DNA of 48,982 nucleotides from a virus: the IMG/VR virus record IMGVR_UViG_3300027028_000034, positions 1 through 48,982 of that record. The stretch is one strand, 5' to 3'. Below the pieces are notes generated by a model that was not told where the DNA came from, did not search any database, and worked only from the letters and a program-made list of their open reading frames with translations. Both the position numbers and the translations under genes were made by a program. Of this stretch, positions 1 through 7,615 are shown in pieces; position 1 is the stretch's first letter; each line of letters starts with the position of its first letter.

Positions 1-342
1 TTAGTATTGAATTTGTACTGTTACTTCTTCAATGAGATTACCAAATCTATCTATTACATATACGTACCCTGCCACTCCAAAGCTAAGCGGAAAAGAAGTT
101 GCTTTCAATAAGCCACTGGAGGACACTGCGATATCGGGAGTCCCATCCCAACTTGTACTTGTGATTACTTGGTATTTATATCCTGATCCATACCCCAGTT
201 GATAAGTTCCATTGGGCTGCAAAGTAACTGTGTATACCAATTCTTTGGCTTCAACTTTTGTAGCAAAATACGAATTGTCTGATACTGACAATCCAGTTGC
301 AATGAGTACACCTAATGATAATGAGACAAGCAATTTCTTCAT
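1..342 (-). CDS. small secreted protein, unknown function
   Basis: Predicted 113-residue exported protein. It starts with a clear signal peptide (MKKLL, then a hydrophobic stretch to about residue 20) with likely cleavage after VEA near residue 31. The rest is beta-rich, with many G, Y, T and S residues and no cysteines, and has no domain I recognise. The start at 342 is chosen because AGGAGG lies just upstream (351-358); a longer reading frame to 405 runs through the promoter and is rejected. It has its own strong promoter and sits outside the late operon, so it is either a lysogenic-conversion gene or flanking host DNA. The stop codon is the first three bases of the window. Confidence 0.6.
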   Translation of the reverse strand: MKKLLVSLSLGVLIATGLSVSDNSYFATKVEAKELVYTVTLQPNGTYQLGYGSGYKYQVITSTSWDGTPDIAVSSSGLLKATSFPLSFGVAGYVYVIDRFGNLIEEVTVQIQY

Positions 343-375
343 ATTAGCAAACCTCCTCTTATTATGTATTAATAC

Positions 376-405
376 AATATAATCCTTAATAGATAATTTT
401 GTCAA
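376..405 (-). promoter_or_regulatory. sigma-A promoter for the secreted protein gene
   Basis: On the minus strand a perfect -35 TTGACA (plus 400-405) and a -10 TATATT (plus 376-381) are separated by 18 bp. It lies about 35 bp upstream of the start codon at 342 and is in the right orientation to drive it alone. Confidence 0.7.
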
Positions 406-517
406 TAAATTAAATATAACTACATATATGTAATTATACTTTAAATGTATGTTTTATTTGATCACACCTAGTTGAACGGTCAACAAATCAAGTGATAATA
501 TCTCTATCTAAAAAGAA

Positions 518-551
518 AAGAACCCTGACTATATGTCCAGAATTCTTTTTT
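518..551. terminator. bidirectional intrinsic terminator
   Basis: AAGAACCCTGAC (518-529) pairs, with G-U wobbles, with GTCCAGAATTCTT (535-547). A T run follows on the plus strand (to 551) and an A-rich tract precedes it, so it can stop transcripts from either side. On the minus strand it closes the stalk-domain gene. Confidence 0.55.
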
Positions 552-557
552 GTACCA

Positions 558-1214
558 TTATTTATAGTGTGATGTAGGAAGTACAACAAGAGCAGTGCCT
601 TTACTATAACTTTCAGCTTCCATGGACAACCTAATACCTTTTCCACTTATATTTGTAACATTAACTTCAACTTGCTCGATTTTTCCTTCCTCTAAGAAGA
701 GGGTTTGAAGTTGGTCTCCTGTTTCTAAATCTTTCAGAATAATTTTCCCTGATCCATCAAACAGTTTAAGATCAAGAATCATTGTTTGATATTTCCCCTG
801 AGGAAAGTATTCGATATAACCTAAATTATTTATCAATGATACTTCTTTGTTTTTACCTTCAGTATATTTAGAATCCCTGGTTAGTGCAGCATAATTCCCA
901 GTATGATATACCATTTTCTCTTTATCTAATGGTGTTTTCGCAAGCTTTTCTCCAAAACTCATTTTTCCTGATTTTGAATCGACAGTGATATTAGTCTTTG
1001 TTGCTTCTTTAGCCAAGCTTACTGGTATGTACGTTTGTCCATTGATTACTACTGGTTGTGTTTTTGACTGAGGGGTCCAGTTGCTACCATTTAGAGCATA
1101 CTTGAAATTACTAACTGTAGCTTGAACGGTTTTACTTTTGGTTGCTGCATATGCCCCTGTTCCTCCAACCATTAGGAATGCCAATAATAGTAATCCAGTT
1201 TTCTTAAATCTCAT
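558..1214 (-). CDS. secreted stalk-domain (copper amine oxidase N-terminal-like) protein
   Basis: 218 residues. A lipid-free signal peptide (MRFKKTGLLLLAFLMVGG, cleavage after AYA near residue 23) predicts export. Residues about 35-90 hold the pattern NGSNW-X-VVINGQTYIPVSLAKE-X-VDSKSGKMSFG, typical of the stalk/copper amine oxidase N-terminal-like domain (PF07833-like) abundant in Paenibacillus surface proteins. The remainder (90-218) is a predicted beta domain I do not recognise. The start has a GGAGGAAAAAA ribosome site. It is monocistronic and lies beyond the lysis genes, so it could be a conversion gene or a host gene next to the prophage end. It has no enzymatic residues I can point to. 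Confidence 0.65.
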   Translation of the reverse strand: MRFKKTGLLLLAFLMVGGTGAYAATKSKTVQATVSNFKYALNGSNWTPQSKTQPVVINGQTYIPVSLAKEATKTNITVDSKSGKMSFGEKLAKTPLDKEKMVYHTGNYAALTRDSKYTEGKNKEVSLINNLGYIEYFPQGKYQTMILDLKLFDGSGKIILKDLETGDQLQTLFLEEGKIEQVEVNVTNISGKGIRLSMEAESYSKGTALVVLPTSHYK

Positions 1215-1331
1215 TTTTTTCCTCCTAAGTACTATTTTAGTTTCGTACTACAACATTATCTCAAAACTTCCCTATATAGTAAATAAGCATTATAATAAAG
1301 TAGATAAATATACCTATACGCGGAGGTTGAA

Positions 1332-1535
1332 ATGATTAAAGACCTAATTATTGCAGAGAAAAAAGGATATTCAGTTTGTTTGGTTTTTGAGGATAATTCT
1401 AAGTACATAGGAAAGATTGAAATGTCATCCGACAAAAAAAGAGTGAAATGTAAACATCAGGATGCTATTGAATGGGTCCCATTAGAAGAAATAGCGCATT
1501 GTTCTTTGTCTGTGCCAATTCAAAATAGAGAATAA
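1332..1535 (+). CDS. small protein, unknown function
   Basis: 67 residues, preceded by GGAGGTTGAA and an upstream AT-rich region containing TATAAT (1291-1296). The sequence (MIKDLIIAEKKGYSVCLVFE...) looks like a compact beta-rich domain, possibly SH3- or Sm-like, with a central K/D-rich stretch. It has no signal peptide or membrane segment. It is transcribed away from the neighbouring stalk-domain gene, with no operon partner. No family assignment is offered. Confidence 0.55.
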   Translation: MIKDLIIAEKKGYSVCLVFEDNSKYIGKIEMSSDKKRVKCKHQDAIEWVPLEEIAHCSLSVPIQNRE

Positions 1536-1569
1536 TAATAACTATGAAGTTCACTCTTATAAATAATAT

Positions 1570-1673
1570 CAAGCGGTCCGGATCTTCAAACGTTTACTAG
1601 GGGGCAAGGCTACTGCTGAGCTGCAGACAAACAAGAGCCGGACACGTTGCTTGATAAAAATATATACGTAAAC
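1570..1673 (+). ncRNA. candidate structured non-coding RNA upstream of a shared terminator
   Basis: About 100 bases without a plausible reading frame. GTCCGG (1576-1581) can pair with CCGGAC (1637-1642), enclosing a purine-rich loop with AGGGGGCAAGGC, and the region runs into the bidirectional hairpin at 1674-1716. The arrangement resembles the RNA half of a type I toxin-antitoxin locus, but no toxin peptide is visible. Weak call. Confidence 0.3.
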
Positions 1674-1716
1674 AAAAAAAGGACTCCACCAGCGTTATGC
1701 CAGTGGAGTCCTTTTT
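1674..1716. terminator. bidirectional intrinsic terminator
   Basis: Stem GGACTCCAC (1681-1689) with GTGGAGTCC (1703-1711), a 13-base loop, an A7 tract before and a T tract after. It therefore works on both strands, ending the plus-strand RNA from about 1570 and the short minus-strand RNA from the promoter at 1741-1769. Confidence 0.75.
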
Positions 1717-1740
1717 ACCGATGCCTTCGGATTTGGTTAT

Positions 1741-1769
1741 ATTATAGCCTACTTCGACATTATTGTAAA
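1741..1769 (-). promoter_or_regulatory. strong minus-strand promoter that feeds directly into a terminator
   Basis: Minus-strand TTTACA (plus 1764-1769), 17-bp spacer, TATAAT (plus 1741-1746). A transcript would start near 1734 and reach the hairpin at 1711-1681 after roughly 25 bases, giving an RNA of about 60 nt with no coding capacity. It is convergent with the plus-strand candidate RNA at 1570-1673. Confidence 0.55.
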
Positions 1770-1843
1770 TTATCCCAACAAAATATAGAAACATTTTCCT
1801 ATGTTTGGTAGACTGATAACAATAATAATGAGGAGGAATTGAA

Positions 1844-2701
1844 TTGATACTGGTGGGTGTTTTAATATTAATGACTGCTGTCGTGTTTTTGGTTATGAGT
1901 GTGGTTTCAGTTGTTAGGCGTAACAAGCAAAAGAGCAAGCGAAACGCCCAGATTGCAGTAGTAGGTGCTGTCTTCTCTCTTATACTAATGATTGTCGGTG
2001 GAGGGAATGAAGAACCAACTGAGAAAGCAGTTACACCTGTTGAAGCAAAAGAACAGAATGCTGAGGATACAACCGAAGTTAAAGAAACCAAGGAACCAAC
2101 AGACGAAGAATGGCAAGAAAGTTTCAAGAAAATCGCACTTAGCGAGGCGCAAGCGTACATAGAACTCACCGTTAAAGGAACGATTACACCGGAAAATCAT
2201 GAATCTCGCACCAATGTTCTCTTGAGTCAAGCTGAGAAAATCACTGGATCAGATAAAGAATCTTTTCAGAAGCTTGCCAATGCTGTTAAGAGTGATGATC
2301 TAGCAACATCCAAACAACTGTATACTACATTGGGTGGCGAAGATTTCCCTGAGCTGACCAAAGAAGCGGCTAAGAAGGAAACTGAAGCAAACAATGTCCC
2401 CCGAGAACATAAAGCGGCGTTAGAAAAAGCACTAACATATGCAGAGGCTATGAGCATGTCGAAAGCGGGTATTTACGATCAGTTAACATCTGAGTATGGA
2501 GAGAACTTCCCAAAGGAAGCTGCTCAATACGCAATCGATAACATTTCATTTAATTGGAAAGAAAATGCATTAAAGAAAGCACAAACTTATGCCGAGGGTA
2601 TGAATATGTCAAATTCGGCTATATACGATCAATTGACTTCTGATTACGGTGAGAAATTCACGAAGGAAGAAGCACAATATGCGATAGATAATTTAGAATA
2701 G
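1844..2701 (+). CDS. Ltp-family membrane-anchored protein, likely superinfection exclusion
   Basis: 285 residues. The N-terminus has two hydrophobic segments (about 1-22 and 36-52) flanking a basic stretch RRNKQKSKR, then an acidic linker, a middle domain (about 90-180), and two tandem repeats of about 48 residues at the C-terminus (about 190-285). Each repeat reads ALxKAxTYAExMxMSxxxIYDQLTSxYGExF then EAQYAIDN, the signature of the host-cell surface-exposed lipoprotein/Ltp domain (PF07553). In Streptococcus phage TP-J34 the Ltp protein blocks DNA injection by related phages, acting on the tape measure protein (established knowledge). This copy lacks a lipobox and appears to be anchored by transmembrane helices. 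TTG start at 1844 with AGGAGG 7 bases upstream. It is expressed opposite to the late genes, as expected for a lysogen-expressed gene, and ends at its own terminator. Confidence 0.8.
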   Translation: MILVGVLILMTAVVFLVMSVVSVVRRNKQKSKRNAQIAVVGAVFSLILMIVGGGNEEPTEKAVTPVEAKEQNAEDTTEVKETKEPTDEEWQESFKKIALSEAQAYIELTVKGTITPENHESRTNVLLSQAEKITGSDKESFQKLANAVKSDDLATSKQLYTTLGGEDFPELTKEAAKKETEANNVPREHKAALEKALTYAEAMSMSKAGIYDQLTSEYGENFPKEAAQYAIDNISFNWKENALKKAQTYAEGMNMSNSAIYDQLTSDYGEKFTKEEAQYAIDNLE

Positions 2702-2705
2702 AAAC

Positions 2706-2751
2706 AAAAAAGGCTCTGCCTGGCATTCAAGCCACGGCAGAGCCTTTTTTT
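2706..2751 (+). terminator. intrinsic terminator of the Ltp gene
   Basis: GGCTCTGCC (2712-2720) pairs with GGCAGAGCC (2736-2744), followed by seven T. A6 precedes the stem, so it may also stop leftward late transcripts coming from the amidase gene. Confidence 0.85.
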
Positions 2752-2775
2752 AACAATCCCAAACGTTTGGGATTA

Positions 2776-3501
2776 TTACTGTGTATCCAATCTTGCCGTC
2801 TTTGTCTTCTGGTCCCAATTAACCTTAGCTCCAGGAATGTTATCTCCTGTCGCTCTCAAGGGGATCAGCACTGTTCCACCGTTAAGAACTGCACCCTCGA
2901 TCTCCTTACCGTTCACAATGGCCGTGACGCTGTTCTCTGTTTTGGCTGGATTCGCTTTCTTAACCGTCAGCCCCAAGTATGAAGCAATCCCCTGTACATG
3001 ACCTTCGATGATTGCATTGATCACACTGGCTTGCTTGAGACGATCCGCATCCGCCGCAACATCAACAAACAGATTTTCCGTTAATACGGCAGGCATCTTG
3101 GATTCGCGGACCATATGCAAGTTCTGCGCCTTCTGACCTCGGTCTATTCCTCCCACTTTGCCCATGATCGCCTTGTGTAATGCTTCCTGAAGCTTAATGC
3201 TTCCCTGTGATGCAGATGTATACCTGAACGTCTCAAACCCGCCCTTGCCCCCACCAGCGTTGCAATGGATGGATACCAGGAAATCAGCCCCCGCAGCATT
3301 AGCTTTACTTGTCCGCTCTTTCAGTTCAAGGAAAACATCCGTGGATCTGGAAAGTAGAACCTGAACATTCTCATATCCGGCCTCCAGACGTTGCTTGATG
3401 CCAAGCGACACCTTCAGCGCAATGTCCTTCTCTTGAATTCCGTTTGAGACTGCCCCTGGATCTTTACCACCATGTCCTGCATCAATCCATACCTTAGGCA
3501 T
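2776..3501 (-). CDS. N-acetylmuramoyl-L-alanine amidase endolysin (Amidase_3) with stalk-like C-terminal domain
   Basis: 241 residues. Residues 1-178 are an Amidase_3 zinc hydrolase that cleaves the N-acetylmuramoyl-L-alanine bond of peptidoglycan. Visible zinc ligands are H10 in WIDAGHGG, E24 in IQEKDI and H79 in LVSIHCNAGG, with catalytic E142 in VLTENLFVD. Residues about 185-241 (VNGKEIEGAVLNGGTVLIPLRA) match the copper amine oxidase N-terminal-like/stalk domain, probably a cell-wall-targeting element in place of the usual SH3 or LysM domain. The protein has no signal peptide, so it relies on the holin encoded just upstream, with which it overlaps by 8 bases. It is the last gene of the leftward late operon. 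Start supported by AGGAGCTGGTACAA. Confidence 0.9.
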   Translation of the reverse strand: MPKVWIDAGHGGKDPGAVSNGIQEKDIALKVSLGIKQRLEAGYENVQVLLSRSTDVFLELKERTSKANAAGADFLVSIHCNAGGGKGGFETFRYTSASQGSIKLQEALHKAIMGKVGGIDRGQKAQNLHMVRESKMPAVLTENLFVDVAADADRLKQASVINAIIEGHVQGIASYLGLTVKKANPAKTENSVTAIVNGKEIEGAVLNGGTVLIPLRATGDNIPGAKVNWDQKTKTARLDTQ

Positions 3502-3928
3502 TTGTACCAGCTCCTTTATCGTTATTACCGCCTTTACCCTTCAGAACCTCAATTGCTTGCTTAATTACAGCCGGAATAGGCGCTCCCATTTTCCCGCCAT
3601 TTTCAGTGATGGACAGCAACTCGTTCGCGATATAAAAGAATGCCACCGTGTCCCTGAATAAGTGGCCATCACCAAGGATTCCATCCACCAAGTGTCCAAC
3701 CGCGACCATGGCAAAAATAAAGACCTTACGGGCAATCCCGATCAGGCCGATTTTGCTTTTAAGTTCCCCTGACATCCAACCTGCAGCAACCCCAGTTAGA
3801 TAATCAAAAATCACAAACACCAACAACACGCCGAGCACTCCAGACCAGCCCCCAAACAAATACGATGCCGCTCCACTTGCTACGGCTAAAACCCATCTCC
3901 CCACGTTCTCCAAAATCATATCCCCCAT
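3494..3928 (-). CDS. holin (toxin-secretion/phage-lysis type, Holin_4_1-like)
   Basis: Up to 144 residues with three to four hydrophobic segments (about 10-45, 65-85, 95-120). It contains the family-typical stretch FDYLTGVAAGWMSGELKSKIG and, near the C-terminus, NELLSITENGGKMGAPIP. This matches the phage holin family Cph1/Holin_4_1 (PF05105). It would form membrane lesions that release the amidase. The start is uncertain. The ATG at 3928 has no good ribosome site. The ATG at 3919 and the TTG at 3913 follow GGGGGA, and the TTG has the best spacing. Confidence 0.88.
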   Translation of the reverse strand: MGDMILENVGRWVLAVASGAASYLFGGWSGVLGVLLVFVIFDYLTGVAAGWMSGELKSKIGLIGIARKVFIFAMVAVGHLVDGILGDGHLFRDTVAFFYIANELLSITENGGKMGAPIPAVIKQAIEVLKGKGGNNDKGAGTNA

Positions 3929-3979
3929 CTAATAAATATAATTAATATGAAAAAGCCCCCTGACCACTCCAGAGGTCAT

Positions 3980-4001
3980 AAAAAAAACGCCCTTTTGGCG
4001 T
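3980..4001 (-). terminator. intrinsic terminator overlapping the xkdX stop codon
   Basis: On the minus strand ACGCC-AAAAG-GGCGT is followed by seven T. It lies between the tail genes and the lysis cassette, so it may attenuate expression of holin and amidase or be overridden by late anti-termination. A second weaker hairpin (TGACC...GGTCA, 3961-3978) with a T tract follows. Confidence 0.65.
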
Positions 4002-4147
4002 TATCCCTCCGCATACTCTTTGTCAGTGATTTCTTTGTACTGTTCGGCGGTGATCTTACCCTTTTCGACGAAAAGCTTTACGCCCTCGTCCGTGTACCCA
4101 TTGACGCCGCGATCGTAAGCCTCTTTGATAATTCTAAACCAGTCCAT
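4001..4147 (-). CDS. xkdX: XkdX family small phage protein
   Basis: 48 residues, starting MDWFRIIKEAYDRG and ending EQYKEITDKEYAEG. This pattern (WF.II...Y..G.YT.E.V..FV..G.IT.EQY.EITG..Y) is the XkdX family found next to tail fibre genes in PBSX-type phages. AAAGGGGG lies upstream of the ATG at 4147. It follows the XkdW-position gene with 12 bases between, and its stop codon is part of a terminator stem. The role is unknown; it is thought to be a minor tail-associated protein. Confidence 0.85.
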   Translation of the reverse strand: MDWFRIIKEAYDRGVNGYTDEGVKLFVEKGKITAEQYKEITDKEYAEG

Positions 4148-4159
4148 ACGTATCCCCCT

Positions 4160-4462
4160 TTACATTAAGTTGTTTGCAACAAGAGTCATCAATATTTGAG
4201 CCTGTGTATCGGCTTGCTGCTGTGCCAGCTCCTCAGGCGTCAGCGGTCGGTCGTAAGCCTCGAACCATTGTTCCTTGGTTTTAGGATTCACATACCAGTA
4301 ATAACCCTTACCGATCTGCGGATCCGGAAAGGACGCCTCTTGTTCAACGACGACGCCGATCGACGTATCGAGTCCCGCGTTTTCCGGCACTTCCAAGTTA
4401 TATATAATTTCGACAAACAACTTCTCATCGCTGATAACACTTCCCCTTAATAACTTAGACAT
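4160..4462 (-). CDS. XkdW-position tail-fibre-associated protein
   Basis: 100 residues, soluble, with no membrane segment. It contains the aromatic patch GKGYYWYVNPKTKEQW and a glutamine-rich C-terminal helix (EELAQQQADTQAQI). It occupies the position of xkdW between the fibre and XkdX, and short proteins with such a C-terminal helix often follow tail fibre genes, sometimes as fibre assembly chaperones (inference from context). Start supported by AAAGGAGTGGATATATA. Confidence 0.6.
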   Translation of the reverse strand: MSKLLRGSVISDEKLFVEIIYNLEVPENAGLDTSIGVVVEQEASFPDPQIGKGYYWYVNPKTKEQWFEAYDRPLTPEELAQQQADTQAQILMTLVANNLM

Positions 4463-4477
4463 TATATATCCACTCCT

Positions 4478-6649
4478 TTAATTAACGATTTTGTAGCTGT
4501 CAATACTCTGAGTCAGCTTAACCATGCCGCTACTAGCAGTGGCAATATATACCCCTCCGTAAGCATCGATCGCCATTTCTCTAGCACCAGACACCGCCCC
4601 ATTGCTCCATACGTCCGCTCCCGCCCCCGCACCGTCAAGCCTCCGTGTGGTCTTGGCTGTAGATCCGCTGGAGCCGTTAAAAACCGCATATACGTTTAAA
4701 TCCTTATCAACTTTAATTCCCTCAGCACTTGTAAGATCAGTTCGAGTCCATACCGGAGTACCTGCTTTATTTAGTTTTCTTATTCCACCGCCAGCAACAT
4801 AACAATTCTCAAACCGATCTGTATCAATCCCTTCTATGCGACTAGTCACATCTTTGTTTTGCCAAAGTTGAACGCCTGATGGATCTAGTTTACGTACCCC
4901 ATCGCTTCCATACCCTACATACACGTTTCCGTAAATGTCGACGGCTACGGCATACGCGCTCGTAGGCGCTGTACTTCTCCATACTTCAACTCCGGACGGA
5001 GTTAGCTTTCTAACTCCTACGCCTGAGAAATGCGAAACGTACATGTTTCCTGCTGAATCTATCGCTATATTAGTCGCACTGCCAACATCCGAATTACTTG
5101 CAATCTCTACCCCGGAAGTGTTGTATTTCCTTACTGCCTTCGTTCCCGTGTTAAGGGCTACGCATATATTCCCGGCCGGATCCACCGCTACATTCCAAGC
5201 TGCCGGGGTGTTGGCTATACCCCATACCAATGTAAATCCTTCTGTTAACTTTCTGACGTTCGTTGCCGCTGTATCGGAATTATTATATACACAATAAACA
5301 TTTCCAAGAGCGTCTACCCCGATACCCATACCTATACCAGTCTGCGATGAATCCGTATATACATATTGCTGAGTAACTTTCAATATAGGCTCAGTTAGTT
5401 GACTAGCCGAGATACGATCTCCGTAACTGATATCCCCCCCTTCACCCTGTAAAATAAAAGCCGATGTTCCATCGTATACAAGCGTATAGATCGATCCAGC
5501 TTTAAAGAAGCTACTCGGAACAGCGGTTCCGTCAACCTTTTTAATGGTTTTAGCGCCGAGTCTGTTTACGTTTAGTGTAGACCCGCTTGACGTGTTAGTT
5601 GCGTTAACCTTTATTGTTACACGCGAACCCGGCGAAAGCGAGGAGGGCCTCCCATCCGCTGTTGTGACGCTGTACGTATTACCGGAATACGTAGTTACGC
5701 CAAAGCCTCCCGCCGATGCAGGATCGTCCTTCGCCAGTACTGTCCATGCGCTCCACCCGGCCCAAGTTTTGACCCTATACTGAACGCTACCTCTCTCGCT
5801 AGTGTAATGCTGGTATATTGTCTCGGAAGCATCTGCATACACCTGTAGTAAGCCGTTAGAATCAGGTATTCCCCCGACCATGGCCACAAAATAAAACCCA
5901 GGATCGACCATAGAATCTATCTGAGTATATCTACCATCTTCGTGTACTTTACCGTTATCCTGCGTCAATTTCACCTGCTGGGCTGCGGCTGCCTTATCGT
6001 AGGCTGTCTTAACTGCATTAGGTGTGGCAGCTCTATCCGTTACTGGACTATTGATCGCGTCCGATAATTGCACAATACCTTTTTGTGTCAAGCTTGCATC
6101 TGAGATTTTGATGTTATCCACCTTTTTCAGAATCTCTTCAAGACTGATATTTACCCGGCGATCTTCGAAAGAAATAACACCACTTGTGTCAGTTGCCACA
6201 TAAAAAAACAACAAACCAGCTTTGGCCGTTGCCTGAGATGACGTCTTTTTGACAACTCCATCGGTGTCCACATACAAATATTGTCCCTGGGTTTGATTCA
6301 GCGGCATTTCACCAGCAGCTACTTGGTATCGACGTCCGCCAACATAGGCTACTCCGGATGTCCAGGAAGCTTTGAGGCCCTGTGCGCTACCTTGGAGCCC
6401 CATTGTTCCGTTGATCGAGGCAACGAAATTACCACCCAGCTCCTTTGCCAATTGTTCGACCAATGTATGAGCTACTTCGATACCGCCTTCCATCGTATTA
6501 AGGCGATTTGAAGTGATTCGGGTACCGACTTGAACCAACTCAAATAACGGCCGCCCCGTTTGTGGGTCTGTCTTCTGTTTCCCTGATGCGTCATAGATGG
6601 GCTTTGTCATATCCGGAATTTCATCCAACCACGTTTGTTTGTTATACAA
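4478..6649 (-). CDS. tail fibre with C-terminal seven-repeat beta-propeller
   Basis: 723 residues, TTG start with GGAGGTGAAGGCAG upstream. Layout: residues 1-65 baseplate-attachment segment; 65-180 a beta domain ending FEDRRVNISLEEILKK; about 185-220 a phage tail fibre repeat (KGIVQLSDAINSPVTDRAAT, PF03406-like); about 230-310 a pyocin-knob-like domain (Y...S..G.VQYRVKTWAGWSAW); 315-405 a beta domain; about 420-720 seven successive repeats with the core D-x-x-G-N-V/I-Y-V, for example VDALGNVYC, VDPAGNICV, IDSAGNMYV, VDIYGNVYV, TDRFENCYV, VDKDLNVYA and IDAYGGVYI. These are NHL/SBBP-like and predict a seven-bladed beta-propeller, probably the receptor-binding head. It occupies the xkdV position. 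Confidence 0.8.
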   Translation of the reverse strand: MYNKQTWLDEIPDMTKPIYDASGKQKTDPQTGRPLFELVQVGTRITSNRLNTMEGGIEVAHTLVEQLAKELGGNFVASINGTMGLQGSAQGLKASWTSGVAYVGGRRYQVAAGEMPLNQTQGQYLYVDTDGVVKKTSSQATAKAGLLFFYVATDTSGVISFEDRRVNISLEEILKKVDNIKISDASLTQKGIVQLSDAINSPVTDRAATPNAVKTAYDKAAAAQQVKLTQDNGKVHEDGRYTQIDSMVDPGFYFVAMVGGIPDSNGLLQVYADASETIYQHYTSERGSVQYRVKTWAGWSAWTVLAKDDPASAGGFGVTTYSGNTYSVTTADGRPSSLSPGSRVTIKVNATNTSSGSTLNVNRLGAKTIKKVDGTAVPSSFFKAGSIYTLVYDGTSAFILQGEGGDISYGDRISASQLTEPILKVTQQYVYTDSSQTGIGMGIGVDALGNVYCVYNNSDTAATNVRKLTEGFTLVWGIANTPAAWNVAVDPAGNICVALNTGTKAVRKYNTSGVEIASNSDVGSATNIAIDSAGNMYVSHFSGVGVRKLTPSGVEVWRSTAPTSAYAVAVDIYGNVYVGYGSDGVRKLDPSGVQLWQNKDVTSRIEGIDTDRFENCYVAGGGIRKLNKAGTPVWTRTDLTSAEGIKVDKDLNVYAVFNGSSGSTAKTTRRLDGAGAGADVWSNGAVSGAREMAIDAYGGVYIATASSGMVKLTQSIDSYKIVN

Positions 6650-6962
6650 CTGCCTTCACCTCCAGCTTAATTGAAAATTCGAACCCGATCAGAAAGCCCC
6701 GATCGTTCTTCACAATATTCAACGCCTGGTTCGCAAGCGTCCGACCTTGATCGTCCATAAGCGAAGCGCCAAGGATTTGTTTCCCAATGACTTCGTTATC
6801 GTTTAAAAACACGTATTTGCGGATCGATCTGCCGGAGATGATGGTATTGTGGATCGGATATTTCACCAATTCTCCGTTAATGTTGACGAGTGCGTGATCA
6901 AAATGCGAGTCTGCATCCGTTACTGCATAATCAAGCATTAGGGGCTGAATAACTTCTGCCAT
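6642..6962 (-). CDS. conserved tail protein of unknown function
   Basis: 106 residues, soluble, beta-rich (MAEVIQPLMLDYAVTDADSH...). It lies between the YmfQ-like protein and the fibre, overlapping the fibre start by 8 bases, and has a GGAAGGAGGGATGCCATA ribosome site. By position it could connect baseplate and fibre or be a fibre base. No motif is recognised. Confidence 0.6.
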   Translation of the reverse strand: MAEVIQPLMLDYAVTDADSHFDHALVNINGELVKYPIHNTIISGRSIRKYVFLNDNEVIGKQILGASLMDDQGRTLANQALNIVKNDRGFLIGFEFSIKLEVKAVV

Positions 6963-7615
6963 TATGGCATCCCTCCTTCCATGGGTATTTCAAATCCTGT
7001 TATTGGGCTATCAATCCGGGCATGCGCCACAACTGCAGCTACTGTTATGTTCTGAGTGGCCAAAACTCCACTTGTCCCCAGTTCCAGGGGCATTTCCAGA
7101 CCACAGATTGGAAAGTCCACAGCATGATAATAACCCTTGCCACCCAATGTAATTGCCGGCGTTGATGTTTTGGCTACCGGCATGGCCCGATTAATATGAA
7201 CAGGCCGAATGTATTCAAAATCAGTAAATAGCCCCGCCATGTTGATGGGCGAGCTACTGTCATACTCGAAGTAGATCTCTTTGGTCAAAAACTCTTCCGT
7301 CACTTTCAAAAGTTTTCCATATTGCGAACCGATCTCTCGCAGAATAGGCAGCTTGAATGGCTTTTTGGCCAGTCGCTTCCTTCGGATCGTTTCTCGACGG
7401 TTAACCAATGAACCTACCTGTTCCGTCCGGAAGTAGATCCATTCCCACAGGTCCAAGCCCCAGGTTGACCGCTGCAGTAAAAATTGATTCACGAGTTCGT
7501 TCATTTTCTCTGCTCGCAGATCAATCTCCTCTTCCATCACACCAAAGTGCCAGCCTGCTACCTCGTTTTCATACCAGTACGGCGCAAGTACCTCGCGGTA
7601 CCGAACGGGAATCAT
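6962..7615 (-). CDS. xkdU: baseplate wedge protein, YmfQ/XkdU-like (DUF2313)
   Basis: 217 residues. The N-terminal half (YREVLAPYWYENEVAG then FLLQRSTWGLDLWEWIYF and a basic RRETIRRKRLAKKPFK) follows the YmfQ/XkdU/Mu gp48 pattern: a helical protein that joins the baseplate wedge below the gp47-like protein. The C-terminal half contains two related segments (PICGLEMPLELG and PITGFEIPMEGG), an internal repeat. It overlaps the XkdT-like gene by 4 bases and the following gene by one base. Confidence 0.82.
   Translation of the reverse strand: MIPVRYREVLAPYWYENEVAGWHFGVMEEEIDLRAEKMNELVNQFLLQRSTWGLDLWEWIYFRTEQVGSLVNRRETIRRKRLAKKPFKLPILREIGSQYGKLLKVTEEFLTKEIYFEYDSSSPINMAGLFTDFEYIRPVHINRAMPVAKTSTPAITLGGKGYYHAVDFPICGLEMPLELGTSGVLATQNITVAAVVAHARIDSPITGFEIPMEGGMP

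Noticed and set aside
1597-2169. 190-codon minus-strand frame across the terminator and the Ltp gene
   Set aside because: It runs through the bidirectional terminator and the strong promoter and is antisense to a well-supported gene; composition is shadow-like.
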